This document shows, piece by piece, positions 52,501 to 64,000 of a stretch of 64,000 nt of DNA. The translations under genes were made by a program, and so were the position numbers. The notes beneath the pieces are model-generated. The model worked only from the letters and a program-made list of their open reading frames with translations, had not been told where the DNA came from and made no database searches. The DNA is taken from contig NC_063275.1 in the NCBI RefSeq assembly GCF_910591885.1, positions 12,078,501 to 12,142,500 of the forward strand, in the 5' to 3' direction. Source of the DNA: Bombus terrestris. Lineage: Eukaryota; Arthropoda; Insecta; Hymenoptera; Apidae. Each line of letters opens with the position of its first letter. Positions within the stretch are counted from its first letter, which is position 1.

Positions 52501-55500
52501 TAAGTCAATCTTTTATTGACTAATAATAATACGCCGATACAATATACTATTTCATTTAAGAGACTCAACTCAACAATTTATTATAAAGATATCTTTTCCA
52601 TACCAGACAATTCTCACAAACACAATTTTTTAGATCTTACAAGAGATTTCTTATGTTTCCAATTAAAAGAAACACGCTAGTGATATCGACAATGTTGCTT
52701 CGCCGACGCAAAGAAATTTCAAGTTAACGATCAATCAATCCGTATTTAAAAATCTGAAATCAACGAACTCTGCGAAATCCAATTCAATTGTGGCTATTAT
52801 GAGATTAATTATTATCTCGTTGACAATTCAATCAAATGCCATCGAAGTGTCAAGAAGTTCGAGTGCTGCGATAAAGAGTGTCGCTGATTATTTTCTCTTT
52901 AATAGAAGCGATCATAACGAGCAAGATTAACGATAATCGATCGCTTGGCTGTTACCCTGAACAAATTCGAGTAAATTGATGTTTAAAACGCCGGAGAAAT
53001 GCTCCCTATCGATCGCGTACGCACTTTGAAAGTGAAAAATAGTTACGAGGGGAAAGTGACAACGTCATCAGTCGAGTATTCGTCGTTGAGGTGCGATTAA
53101 GAAAAAAATATTTCTCAATGCTAGTCTATGCTTCAAGGATAGTCCAACGAAACACAATGAATGGAAATGTACCTCGTTTCCTCTTTTTTATATGTTTATT
53201 TATCCACTGAACTTTTTAATATACTTCAATGACCTTGGAAAACTTATTGTCTTTAACCCCTTCATGACGAAAAAATTCAGTAGTTATCTATCAATTATCT
53301 ATCAAAGAAAAACAGAGTCAGAAATAAGGCAAATATATTTTAGGCATATATTAGAATATATATATTAGAAACATTTATTTATAATTACAACACCATAAAA
53401 TTAAACAAAAATCAGGGAAAGCTACCAAAAATATTGGAGCAAAGAAAGACTAACGATGGGTAAAATTTCAGAATAAACACCCATCTAATTAAGCTACTAC
53501 GATTAACGAAATACGAAAAAAGATTGTATTCCGAAACGGTTCAACGTTGAATTCGTGACTAGGATTTCTATAGCGACTAACGACGAGACGATCCGACGTG
53601 CCTCACTTCTTCAACTTCGTAACACAACAAATTGCGTAACACGTACACACGTGTCGTTCGTGTCGTAAAATAGTAGCTACATATATGTATATCTGAAAAC
53701 CCTTGTATTCCAACAGAATCCACAAAATGCCAGGTAAATATCTAACAATAAATTAAATAATAACAGGAAACGAAAAAGAAAAAACAAAAGAAAATCTCAA
53801 TTATAATGAATAAGAAAAACAAGTATATTTGCAATACCCTCGACTACAATTTTCCATGTTACATGTGCATCGAGGACACAGAAAATGGTAATGGTATCCG
53901 GGAAATTTTGCGAAATTTTGCATAGAACCTGCAATTGTGGATCTCTTTCTACGAATCGACTGGTCAACCGCGATTTCTCTTTTTAAGAGGGATCAAGGAT
54001 AACCGAAGACAACAATCATCAATAGGAAATAGTAACTACGTGTGTGTTTAATGTTTTACGGTAACTATTCCTATCTTATCATTTTGTTTCTTTATACTTA
54101 GAAATAAGGTTCGTTCAACTATGCCAATTGAAGATATTTTAATACAGCGTATATATTATAAATACATATATTGAAAATTGTAGAGATTATATACACATAT
54201 ACTGAAGAATTAAATATTAGAGGAAAAAAGAATTGGTTTTTACGAAAAAAATTGTTGTTGGTGTTATTTGAACCAGAGATCTTCAGACGTTTCTAAATAT
54301 CATCACTGATCAGAATTCTTCCATTTCCGAGCAGCTCGTATTGTTTTACACTTGAAAGTACTATTCACTAATTAAACATCATTCTCAAATTTTCTAACTT
54401 CATCGTCTTTCTCCATTCTTCTTCGGATTCTTTATTATCTTTCCTACGTTATGCAAATGAGATCAGTCTCAACAACAAAGGCGAATGAAAACCTGCGACC
54501 CGAGCACGGAAAGAATAAGAAAAGAATGTTTTGAAGGAGGGAAAACGGAAATGAAATTTTACCGTTGTGCGGCAGAGATGAATGTGTTAATTGGTTAACA
54601 AACTAATGTTTGTGTGGATGACTGTGACTTTTGCTTGTAGTCTTAAGAAATTTCGACTCACGAGAAAGATTGTTGAGATTATGATAGAGTGAAAACATGC
54701 ATTTCGCAATAATGGAGTTTGAAGAAATTCTTAGGAAAAGTCTTAATAGCGGTATGATAATATAATATATATTGATATGAATAATAGACTGAATAATAAT
54801 ATAATAATAACATAATGTATTTAATAAAATAATCATATGACTAAATCAATAATAAAGGTAACAAGGCTCATCGTAGATAAACGCGTATAAAAGTGGATCG
54901 AAAATGCTAACTGGAGGAATTTTAAGAATTCCATCGTATTTATGCCGGAAACATTTTCCCAGGAAGAAACAAATTTTATAAATAAGCTATAATAATTTAT
55001 AAATAATACAATTTCTGATAGGTAATGAATCATCCGATAGCTCAAATCGATAAATGCGTGTTTTTATAAGATTTCATGTCTATGTCCACATTCTGGAGCG
55101 TTGACACAGAAATCAACCGCAGTTCCTGTTCCCTGAATCTCTAACACATAAATACAAGTATTACGAGTTACATCAATGGTATCGAAACCAAGAAACTAGC
55201 GAGTTCTTCAGGTTTCTTTTTTAAATTCTCCGCAAACTTGACCTTCAACGGGATGGCTTTGTTTTATAATAATTATTTATATAGCTATAGTTGATCCACC
55301 AATCATAATGATCAATTGTCTCGCCCGTACAAAATAGAAAATCGTCAATTTATCGTTTTGATTGATTAAAGATATCGAAAAGAAATAAAAAGTAAATTAT
55401 TATTCGTTCGACTAATAAGATTGATCGACTCTTATATGAAGAAATTAGTCAGTTAAAATTAAAATGTTTAATATAAAAAAAAGGTATAAGACGACGTTCC

Positions 55501-56054
55501 AGAAAATGTCAAGGAAAAATATATAGAAGATGTTAAATAGGAGTTAAAAAATTACTTAAAAAGTCAGAAAACCGTAAAACCTGTTGCACAGAACTGGTAC
55601 ACACGGAATAACTGTTATTTACATTTCGTTCGTGAAAGCGGTACTTGTCCCTATTTTCCTCTTTTTTTTTATTATCATTATTTTTAAATATTTCTGGAAA
55701 CCAGCTTGATGTCCCGAATAGCAGTTGGAGAGTCGCGTACAATTCGACAGAATCGACTAACGGGAAACAAAATAACAACATGTAAGGCGAGGTATTTATA
55801 CGCTTGTGACTTGCTGATGAGCTTAGTGCGATCACCTGAGGAGGATGGTAATCATTTTACCATTACCATTTCATCATTAGGAAAGGAATTAATAAGATAT
55901 TATTAATAGGAAATCACCCGTTCGATTGCAGCAGATTGGGTCACCGAAAAATGTGGAAACCTTAAACAGCGGGATTAATCGGTCCCTGTATATCTAATCA
56001 ATCGCTCACTAATGGCAGATAAGACCATCCTGTCGAGATTCGTGGTGTAAACGT

Positions 56055-56059
56055 TCAGT
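56055..56059 (+). promoter_or_regulatory. candidate initiator of the carboxypeptidase gene
   Basis: TCAGT, the arthropod initiator consensus, lies 32 bases upstream of the start codon at 56087. There is no TATA box at the expected distance. The motif is short, so this is only suggestive. Confidence 0.3.
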
Positions 56060-56086
56060 CTTTAATTGTCTGTTATTCAAGCAACA

Positions 56087-59000
56087 ATGATGAAGTTCTC
56101 GGCACTCCTGCTTGTAACACTATGCTTCGCTTCTGAGGCCCTTGGTAAGTATAATCTGGATAAGTATAATATAGGTACTATATCTAAGTATTATATGTAT
56201 ATATTATTATATATATATTATATATGATAATGTATAATATATACATATAATAGTAATACAATAGCAATATATAATAATACCTATACTGTAAATATGCTTA
56301 AAGATATAGTAGGATGTTGTTATATGTTAAAATATGATACTAATATAGTAGTATGTATATCCTATGTATATCCTATTTATGTATATCCTATTTATTAGAT
56401 TTCCTATGTATGTATATCCTATTTTTAGATTTCTACAACAACACCATTTTGTATTTTAAATTACTGTTTTATGAAATTACCATTTTCAAAATAAATCTTT
56501 CCAGTCTAATTGAGATACTTTATTTCAAATATTTTTTCAAACAATTAAACGCTAATGTTCTACCAGATATCATTTACTCGTTTATGCACAAAAAAAGAAA
56601 AAGTTCTGTCAATAGTTATGCAAAAGTGACCAAATCGTTTACTCTGCAGAAGAATATTCCTGTTTGTACTGCCATATCCTAAAGCTCAGCAAATATACGT
56701 AGACATCCAAATTAAAATCTTCATGAGTTAAGCTACTCGTCTTTACACTTTCTTGCACCATATTCTTCAGTCGTTGTAATGCAGGTCAGATATCCTTCAA
56801 CAAAGAAGAAACAAAAATAAATAAATAAGAAAAGAAGTAACGTTACATTTCACACGCTATTCTGTGATGTCGCATTTCTTTTTTAAGTAATGCAACTATG
56901 ACCACTTCTAGTAATTTTAGTAGCGTCAACATATTAACACCACCTATCCTTCGTTTACTTTGACTAGAAATTACGAAATCTTTAAAACTCTTGTGCAAAT
57001 ACACCGAAAATCACGCTTCTAATCAAACAACGCTTTTACTCGACAGCAAAAAAAGGATTTGGTCCTGGAGAACAAGAATGGGGATACGTGAAAGTACGAC
57101 CGACTTCGCATATGTTCTGGTGGCTTTATTATACGACCGCGGACGTATCTTCCTACTATGAGAAACCGTTGATCATCTGGTTGCAAGGTGGACCCGGGGC
57201 ATCCTCCACATCCTATGGCAACTTTGAGGAACTTGGACCTCTGGACGTCAATTTGAAGCCGAGGAATTTCACTTGGGTAGGACAAAAAATCAACAGATGA
57301 CTTAAACATGAGTTAAAACTTATCGATTTGGTCGATCTTTCTTTCTTGTTTTATCGTGTTCCATCTAAACAAGCCTCGATTACACCGTTATCGGTGTTAA
57401 CTTGAAATTCGTCAAGTAAAATTAGATCATTGGTAAAGTAAATAGATGTCCGGTTTCATAATCTAGTCGTGACTAAAAAGAAATTAACCTTCTTCGATAC
57501 AATGATCTCACGGTTTGAACAGTTTTAATGTAACATTAAAACTAGAGATTGATATGTTATATAAGTATATATATATACTTCCTTTATAAATCAATATTTC
57601 CATAGACAAACCATAGAATTTTTGATAAAAGTTTATTGAAGATTATTATTAATATTATATTTAGTATTTTCGTTACGTACACGGAAAGTTAGTTTAAAAA
57701 AAGTCGTTAGTAAAAATATCTCTGAAATAATTTCTTGAAGCTTTAAGAGTAATTAAGTAGATACAAATATCATAAATAAATATTAAAACATTCATAGGTG
57801 AAAGATTACAACGTTCTCTTCATCGACAACCCAGTCGGTACGGGCTTCAGTTATACCACTACGCTAGGAGGATATACGACAACGAATGCAGAGATCGCAC
57901 ACGATCTCTTGGAATGTATAAAAGGCTTCTTGAAACAGCTACCGGAATTCGCTGATGTACCCACATATATCACCACTGAGTCTTATGGAGGAAAAATGGG
58001 TGCAGAATTTGCTCTTTCATGGTACAAGGTAAGATAATATATTTTAATTAAATTATTTTATTTAATGTCCGACTTTTGCATGTATGTTCCTTTTACCATT
58101 TCATCATCTTTCTTTTTAAAATTACAGGCACAACAACAAGAAAAAATTAAGAGTAACTTGAAGGGTGTAGCCCTTGGTGACGCCTGGATCTCCCCCATTG
58201 ATTCCGTGATGACTTGGGCTCCCTTTTTACTTGCCACAGTACGATATACCTTCTTTAATGTTATCAGTTATATTTTCAGTTTTTACATCATCTATACACT
58301 ATCCATTTTTTATATTAATTGGCAAAATATTTTTGTAGGGTATGGTAGACACTGACGGCTATGAGAAGATCAACAAAGCAGCTCTACGAACAAAAGAGGC
58401 CGTAGATAGTAAAAGATGGACAAACGCAACCAAGCTGTGGAGCTATACCGAAGGAGTGATTGATGAAGTTACTAATAATATCGATTTCTATAACATTCTA
58501 ACGAAAATAGAACCTGATACCAATCAGCTCACCCCTATGCAAAGGCTTGTATCAGAACCAACATTTGCTCAAGGTAAAAATATAATTTATTATTCAATAT
58601 AATTGTCAATGATCCATACATAACGATATATAATAATATTGATATTAATCGATTATACAGAACGATAATTCTTAAAAATTATTTGATCATTTTAGAATAT
58701 TCCGTCTTCAGCCAGGAATCCTTAAGTAAGTTGATGAACGGCCCTGTAAAAGAAAGCCTTAATCTACCTTCTAATCATGGCACCCAATCCAATCTGGTAT
58801 TCAGCAAATTGGGAGGAGATTTCATGAAGCCTGTTATCCATATAGGTAGGTCTAATAGATAATAGAAGGATTAAGAATATGTAGCGGCACATGAGCTAGA
58901 GGACAATTCGAATCATGTTGTTGTTTTGCCTCGAAGTATTACCATCGTTAGAACATACATAATGTAATAATAAATAAACTCCAAAACAATGTCGCCGCTA

Positions 59001-59767
59001 CGTACAACCGTCAAACAAACACCATTCTCTACAAATAATAGAAAATCTTAATCAATTAATATCAAATTTGTTTTTCTAGTGGAGAGTTTATTGAACGAAA
59101 CTAAACTAAAGGTTGTGGTAATCAGTGGTCATATGGACCTCATCGTTGACACTCCAGGTATCTTCATTTCTAAAATAATCACTTTAACATCTCTTCAATT
59201 CCTTGATTTAATAGTAAAATAATGAAAAAAGAAAGAATATTGCAAAATTATGAAAAACATTTCATGTGAAAACTATTTATAAAAAATTTAATATACATTT
59301 CTGCGCAATCGTTTTACATCGCTTTCGAAGAACTATAATTTTTCCGATATCTACGTAAAGTATAATGTTGATACAACGATGCAGGCACTCTACGCTGGGT
59401 TGAAAAGATGCAGTGGAAGGACGCTAATTCCTGGCACAGGTCCGACAGAGCTCCCTTGGTAGTAGAGAACATTATCGAAGGCTATGTGAAGTCTTATGGC
59501 AATTTCTCTATGTACTGGGTCAACAGAGCCGGACACATGGTAAATAAGAAATCTAACCATTCAGGTTGTTTCATAACTTGTCATTCGTACCCTCTGTTTA
59601 TCATTGAAGTTAGTCTCACATGTTATGAAACATCCTTTATAACTGATTATTCTATATAAATGCAATTATTTCATATAAAGATGTTATATGAAAATTATTT
59701 CGTCATGCAGGTACCAAAGGATAATCCAGCAGCAATGGCATGGATATTAAAGGAGTTTACAAAATAA
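56087..59767 (+). CDS. SCPEP1: serine carboxypeptidase, S10 family (retinoid-inducible / SCPEP1 type)
   Basis: Nine exons: 56087-56144, 57047-57276, 57798-58028, 58128-58238, 58339-58573, 58696-58845, 59080-59157, 59385-59539 and 59711-59767. They total 1,305 bases and encode 434 residues, close to the family length. Two ATGs open the frame (56087, 56090); the first is in a good context (CAACA). Residues 2-18 form a signal peptide. Oxyanion region WLQGGPGASS (64-73), then DNPVGTGFSY (106-115). The nucleophile is Ser158 in ESYGG. Catalytic Asp is Asp358 in GHMDLIVDT and His is His415 in NRAGHM, giving an intact triad. GDAWISPIDSVMTW is typical of the SCPEP1 branch. It should remove C-terminal residues from peptides in the secretory or lysosomal pathway; natural substrates are unknown. 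Intron 6 carries a copy of the small TIR element seen at 12668. No break or frameshift. Confidence 0.93.
56145..57046 (+). other. intron 1 of the carboxypeptidase gene
   Basis: 902 bases between the signal-peptide exon and the first catalytic-domain exon. The first ~250 bases are a TATAATATATA-type low-complexity tract with repeated GTATATCCTA. A 109-codon frame at 56353-56682 lies inside it and looks like chance. Intron 2 (57277-57797, 521 bases) shows nothing notable. Confidence 0.65.
58881..59001 (+). mobile_element. small TIR element (MITE-like), copy 2
   Basis: About 121 bases from GTAGCGGCACATGAG to AATGTCGCCGCTAC, lying wholly inside intron 6 of the carboxypeptidase gene. It is the second copy of the element at 12668-12790, with the same orientation and the same end structure. 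It lies away from the splice sites, so it probably does not disturb the gene. Confidence 0.7.
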
Positions 59768-59821
59768 CAAGCAAATCATTTGAAGAGGCTGATTGCATGA
59801 AATGGAACCCAACATTGAATG

Positions 59822-59827
59822 AATAAA
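59822..59827 (+). terminator. polyadenylation signal of the carboxypeptidase gene
   Basis: AATAAA 55 bases after the stop codon, in GAATGAATAAAAATTAGG. Position and sequence are standard. Confidence 0.65.
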
Positions 59828-62800
59828 AATTAGGACGAACTAAATAAATTAAAAAAACTACAGAAATTCGTTTTGCACCGCATCATACCTATTAAACATT
59901 AAAGTCACGACATTCGCTATGTTAATTACAAACAAACCACTTAACTACTGATGACAAAAAAAAAATTCGATTACCAGATTCTTCGATCGCATTGTCCGTT
60001 TTCAAGGTCTGATATAACAACAGCAAGATAGCGATGCTCGTTATTTCCAAGAAAATTCACCACCACGAGGGACTGTTCGTTTATTTTTTGCGATTTAGCC
60101 GGGGCCCTGAGGCGAAATGGTTTACCGGAACGACGTGGTTCTGGCTCGCGCTGTGAATTTTCCCACACTCGTAAAACGTCGCAGAAGCAACAATCCGAAA
60201 CTGGCTAAGCCGCAGACGCCCGCCGATTTTGTCAATAAGGAACGATTGTTTAGATTCGAGCGGATACTGAGCAGTAAAACGAAACGATCCGCAAACAAGA
60301 CCGCCTGCGCTTGCGGGGCAGTATCGCCGATAAAGAGGAAAGGCTTCTGCGGTTGCCCGATCCTGTAAATAAAACATAGGAAAAAATCTTTCTTCCCAGC
60401 CCAATCACCGAAAGACGCTCATAGGAATTTTTATATTTTTGCATTCTTCTTTAAAATATTATATAAAGAAATTCTTTAAAAGTTTCTTCTAATGGCAGTT
60501 GAAATTCCTATACTCCTATCTAAAATTATATATGGTTTAGAAAAATTTGCTATAACTGGAAAAATAACTACTCAATATTTTGATCTAAAATTTGAATGAG
60601 TAGGTAATAAGTCTTGGCCTTAAATGAAATTAATTAAAAATCTTTTACAGGAATTTTATATATTATAGTAATATATTTCATATACTACTATATCAATTTA
60701 AAAATAATAAAAAAAATTAAAAATATTCTAATAAAACTAGAAACTACAAATATAAAAAAGTATAATAGTATTGAATAAAAAATAGAAATGTACTTTCTTT
60801 TAGACGAAAATTATTTTTACCATCTGCCGCAGCTTCTGTAAATGTTTTTCTTTACTTATACCATCGGGATGATTTAAGGAACGGAAAACAGGGGCGCAGG
60901 ATTAACATCACGAAGACAATTCTGGTTGTTTTCGAAGAACATACCGAGGATGCCCGGGATACGAGACCAAGGTACTTTGGAGCTTTGAATACGCTAATCC
61001 GCCGGTTCCTTCCGCCGTCAGATCCACGGTGATTTGTTTCTTAATATTTCAAGATGGAACGAAGCTCGAAGGACGGCACCAGAAACGGCGAACAAACAAA
61101 TAACGACGTTTCTTCCCTCAATCGCTTCATCTTCGGTTACGGCCGTAGCTGTAGCTTGGCCTCTTCAAAAACACGATTGAAAGAAATATCTTTGAGTTAC
61201 TGGATCGTTAAAAATTACCGGCGGAACGTTATTTCATGTGATGATATTTTTTTAGATAATCTTCAGGAATCAAGGTTTCATAAAATTTGGAAAAATATTT
61301 GAATACAATAAAAGTAGGAGTATTTATAATAGAAGATCTTGATGTTGATTTGTTTTAGTAACAACAGCATGCTGACAACTAATAATCACTAAGAATGAGA
61401 TAATAAAAGCATTAAGAAGAATGTGAAAACAAACCTAATAAAAGCAAGTCAAAGATAAGTGAAGAACATATCTTCGTTTAATAGCTGCATTGATAAAAGT
61501 TAACCTTTATTGATAACGTTCTGTCTCAATTGTAAAATAGATCTATAAGAGTAGAATAGGAAAACATAGATAGCTGTTTAAAGGATATTTAATTTTACCG
61601 ATTATAGATAATATAATTATATAGAATGATGTAAATAATAAAATTTATAATACAATTTTATCTTAAACAAAAATTTGATAAACCTGAAACATGTAGATCT
61701 AAATTATTCATGATACAATTTTAATTTTCACATACAACTTTTATAGATCTAGAATTTACAAAGATAAATTTTTAATAAGATAGATTTTAATAAGACTATA
61801 CGTGTATAATCTGGATTTCATTGATACAAAATTTATACCTAACTCACTTACAAATTTTCCAAATTTATAATAATTAGTAGTTAGCAGTTAGTAGTTAAGA
61901 CATATGATAATTCCAATATTAATTATAACGTTAATTTCTAGTCCAGCAAAAAGTGAATCGCGAAACTTCGTTGGAAAAGGGGTGACTTGACGGTTTTCCC
62001 CCTTGTCAAAGTCACCGTGGTCCGCTAACGTGGAAGAGAGGGTGGCGAGCACAGAAGAGGAAGACAAGAGCGGTTCCAAGAAACGGCACGGTTTCGGTAT
62101 AATTACCGCAACTTTGTTTACATATCGGCTCGTTTACTGCCGGCGTGGGTGTTGGGACAGCATATGTGTAAATAGCAATAAAACATGTACCCACGGGTCT
62201 CAGATAGGTAACGCGACGCCTCCCTCGTATTGAAAACGCGCGAACGACGTACCTCCAGGAAGCCACGATGGGCGGAGCTGGTCCATCCTCTGAATCTCCG
62301 TGTCAAATTAAACACCCTTCGTTAGAGAATTGGTCTAACCAGCCGCAAATCGTAGTCAGTCCTCGACGTATACGAACTCGGACCAGTTCGAGGCGGTTCA
62401 GTGTTTCCAATCTTAAAAGCATTATACAACGTTTAACACCTAGAAGAACCAGTCGTGTCATTTTAACACGTTAAGCAATTAGCAAAAGTAATTATTTTTA
62501 TTAAGAAGTACAATTGAGGATATCAGTGGAAAAATGACACAAGTGTGCTCTTTTAATTAGGTAGATGATATGAGAAAATTTGGTATTATTTCTTTACATA
62601 TGTAAGTTTAAATTTATTAATATTGTGAACGGAAGTCGTAAATCGACCTCTTTCGTTTACTTTGCGTTGGACGTCTTCAGTTTGGCCAATTTGTTTAGCT
62701 TCCGATATTCTGCGGAAACCGAAATTACATACATGCGATTATATACCATCCACAATGTGTTACGGAATTAACTTCATTAATTTTTTGAAGATATTGTCAT

Positions 62801-63425
62801 TGTACTGTTATTGTACTACTTTCCTCCCTGAGGTTCAATTATTCATAAATTTTCTTCTTGGTGTTGAACAATTGAATTATAATTTCTAGTGTTGGATTAC
62901 GATATTAGATCATAGAACTAATTATGAATGATTGTGAAGTGCTCTCTAGGTGATTGTTCAATCTGAAAGAATGCATGGTTCGACTGTAGAGGTACTCAAG
63001 GATTTTCTTGGATCTTGTTGGTCCTTGAAGACAAAAGAAGTGGACACAGGGAACAAAGTGCTTGCGATTTAGGTTATTTACTTGTGAAATTGTATCTGTG
63101 TGAATCACAGTCTTGAAACGATTTTTGAAAATTTGGACAATGGCACTGGTAATGACGATGAGAACGAAGATCGACGAGGATAACGCGTAAGAACATGAAG
63201 AGAGGAAGGAGATAGTGAAATTGTATGAAACTACAAAGATTTCAATTTTATAATAAGCTTTTAAAAAAAAATCCAATACTCCAAATAATAAAGAATTCAG
63301 TTCTGATCCTAAAAATTCAAATAATAATAAAAATTCTAATTTCGGTCCCTCATAATTTGAAGAAATATCGATAACAATATAAGAAAGTGCACCAACATCA
63401 AATGTTTTGATCATTCCATTTTCTA
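59828..63425. other. upstream region of the forkhead gene
   Basis: About 3.6 kb with three GC-richer islands (about 60090-60370, 60880-61170 and 61960-62470) in AT-rich DNA. They contain short open frames on both strands but no domain I recognise. A perfect forkhead site, TTGTTTACATA, lies at 62114-62124. The islands are plausible enhancers or 5' UTR exons of the forkhead gene. A minus-strand open frame (63687-62905) runs antisense through the end of this region. Confidence 0.5.
62114..62124 (+). promoter_or_regulatory. candidate forkhead-factor binding site
   Basis: TTGTTTACATA contains TGTTTAC, the core bound by forkhead proteins. It is about 1.3 kb upstream of a forkhead gene and within a GC-richer island, so autoregulation is possible. 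A single short site has low specificity. Confidence 0.3.
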
Positions 63426-64000
63426 ATGGAGCCAAACAGCTGCCAAAACCACGCCTGCTCCTTGTCGAAGATCTACAACTACAATCTACGCAGAAGTTAC
63501 GAATTTTGGAGCACAGAAGAAACATTTCCAACAATGTGTCCTCTACCAAGCTGCTATAACTTAGTCCCGGATGTGTTGACCACGAGGAGCGTGCCTCTTT
63601 CGTGGGACCTTCCTTTGCTAAGATACAAACCACAGCCACGCTATGAGAAACCACCATACTCATACATCGCTTTAATAGCCATGGCAATCAATTCTTCGCC
63701 TAAACAGAGACTCACCCTTTCAGGGATCTATAGATTCATTATGGATAGGTTTCCTTATTACAGAGAAAATCGTCAAGGATGGCAAAACAGTATAAGGCAT
63801 AATCTGAGTTTAAACGATTGCTTTGTGAAGATACCAAGGGATAAAGTGATTGGAAACGATAACGGGGAAGATCAAGCTGGAAAAGGAAGCTACTGGACCT
63901 TAGACCCTTCTGCAAGCGAGATGTTCGAGCATGGTAATTATAGAAGAAGAAGGATGAGGAGGCAACGAGGATTGACGCAGGATAAACAGGAACAGCATCA
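63426..64000 (+). CDS. FoxL1: forkhead transcription factor, FoxL1-like, N-terminal part
   Basis: An open frame from ATG at 63426 runs off the window end (191 codons seen). A second in-frame ATG at 63534 is an alternative start; a TGA at 63408 closes the frame upstream. The first ~74 residues are a short, weakly structured leader. The forkhead DNA-binding domain starts at [14 protein letters not shown] (75-88) and continues through [27 protein letters not shown] (119-133, recognition helix 3) and [10 protein letters not shown] (152-161) to [15 protein letters not shown] (167-181), a basic wing-2 region. The NYRRR ending and IMDRFPYY favour FoxL1 (Drosophila fd64A) over FoxC, D, E or G; FoxL2 is the next best fit. 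Wing 1 has an insert ([11 protein letters not shown]). FoxL1 proteins regulate mesoderm and gut-associated development. The C-terminal part is outside the window. Confidence 0.88.
   Translation, partial: MEPNSCQNHACSLSKIYNYNLRRSYEFWSTEETFPTMCPLPSCYNLVPDVLTTRSVPLSWDLPLLRYKPQPRYEKPPYSYIALIAMAINSSPKQRLTLSGIYRFIMDRFPYYRENRQGWQNSIRHNLSLNDCFVKIPRDKVIGNDNGEDQAGKGSYWTLDPSASEMFEHGNYRRRRMRRQRGLTQDKQEQH

Larger units (their letters stand above)
37942..56086. other. gene desert between octad gene B and the carboxypeptidase
   Basis: About 18 kb without a gene I can support. It should hold the promoter and first exon of octad gene B. Visible items: a 20-base palindrome at 38235-38254, a mariner-derived foldback MITE (41021-41233), a GC-rich block with an apparent poly-A tail (41753-42060), a decayed mariner-like element (43229-43521), and an 18-base identical string at 45665 and 47315. 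Open frames are short and of unrecognised composition. Long stretches (48-52 kb, 53-56 kb) are AT-rich and featureless to me. Confidence 0.5.

Noticed and set aside
60081..60404. 107-codon minus-strand frame and an 83-codon plus-strand frame in the same GC-rich island
   Set aside because: Both strands are open only because the island is GC-richer. No start context, splice signals or domain supports either.
63139..63150. AATGGCACTGG, similar to the start of miR-263
   Set aside because: The match stops after 11 bases and I see no hairpin partner.
62905..63687. 260-codon minus-strand open frame overlapping the forkhead exon
   Set aside because: Long for AT-rich DNA, but it runs antisense through a clear forkhead domain, shows no domain of its own, and its composition looks like translated noncoding DNA. 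A minus-strand transcript would reopen the question.
1..64000. tRNA, rRNA, CRISPR array, Nimrod EGF-repeat genes
   Set aside because: I saw no GGTTCGAAnCC B box in a cloverleaf context, no rRNA-like block, no spaced direct-repeat array, and no CCxGW-type Nimrod motifs in any frame.

Overview
The window looks like nuclear DNA of an insect, most likely a hymenopteran such as a bee. It is AT-rich, its genes are split by short GT-AG introns, and it has arthropod CYP2-clan P450s, extracellular structural genes with resilin-like repeats, and mariner-type MITEs. The species is inferred; no marker in the window fixes it. There are no operons, rRNA or CRISPR arrays, and I recognised no tRNA.

Layout: (1) 1-2462, + strand: the last seven exons of UTP20, a ribosome-biogenesis factor. 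(2) 3646-8598 (+) and 12072-9545 (-): two complete eight-exon cytochrome P450 genes in tail-to-tail orientation. They share five intron positions and phases, so they descend from one duplicated gene. (3) 12.1-17.1 kb: no confident gene, one copy of a small TIR element and a candidate promoter. (4) 18949-17083 and 37941-35891, both - strand: two paralogous secreted proteins. Each has a signal peptide, a Gly/His-rich or resilin-like SYGAP-rich N-terminal half, and two equal-length arrays of Trp/Lys octapeptides on either side of a conserved hinge. I count 17+17 octads in one and 14+14 in the other. Their tiny first exons were not found. (5) 19-35.9 kb and 38-56 kb: two gene-poor deserts with GC-richer islands, mariner-derived MITEs, a possible retroelement with a poly-A tail, and several copies of a TTYGAAAGTGAA motif. 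(6) 56087-59767, +: a complete nine-exon S10 serine carboxypeptidase of the SCPEP1 type. (7) 63426 to the window end, +: the start of a forkhead gene, best fit FoxL1, preceded by about 3.6 kb of island-like noncoding DNA.

The genes do not form one pathway. The P450 pair probably does hydroxylation or epoxidation on ER membranes. The two octad proteins are probably paired components of cuticle or another extracellular layer. The carboxypeptidase is secretory or lysosomal. UTP20 and FoxL1 act in the nucleolus and nucleus. The strongest candidate for something little described is the octad-repeat protein pair. All exon models were joined by hand from splice signals and reading phase. Both P450 models and the carboxypeptidase model close exactly in frame.
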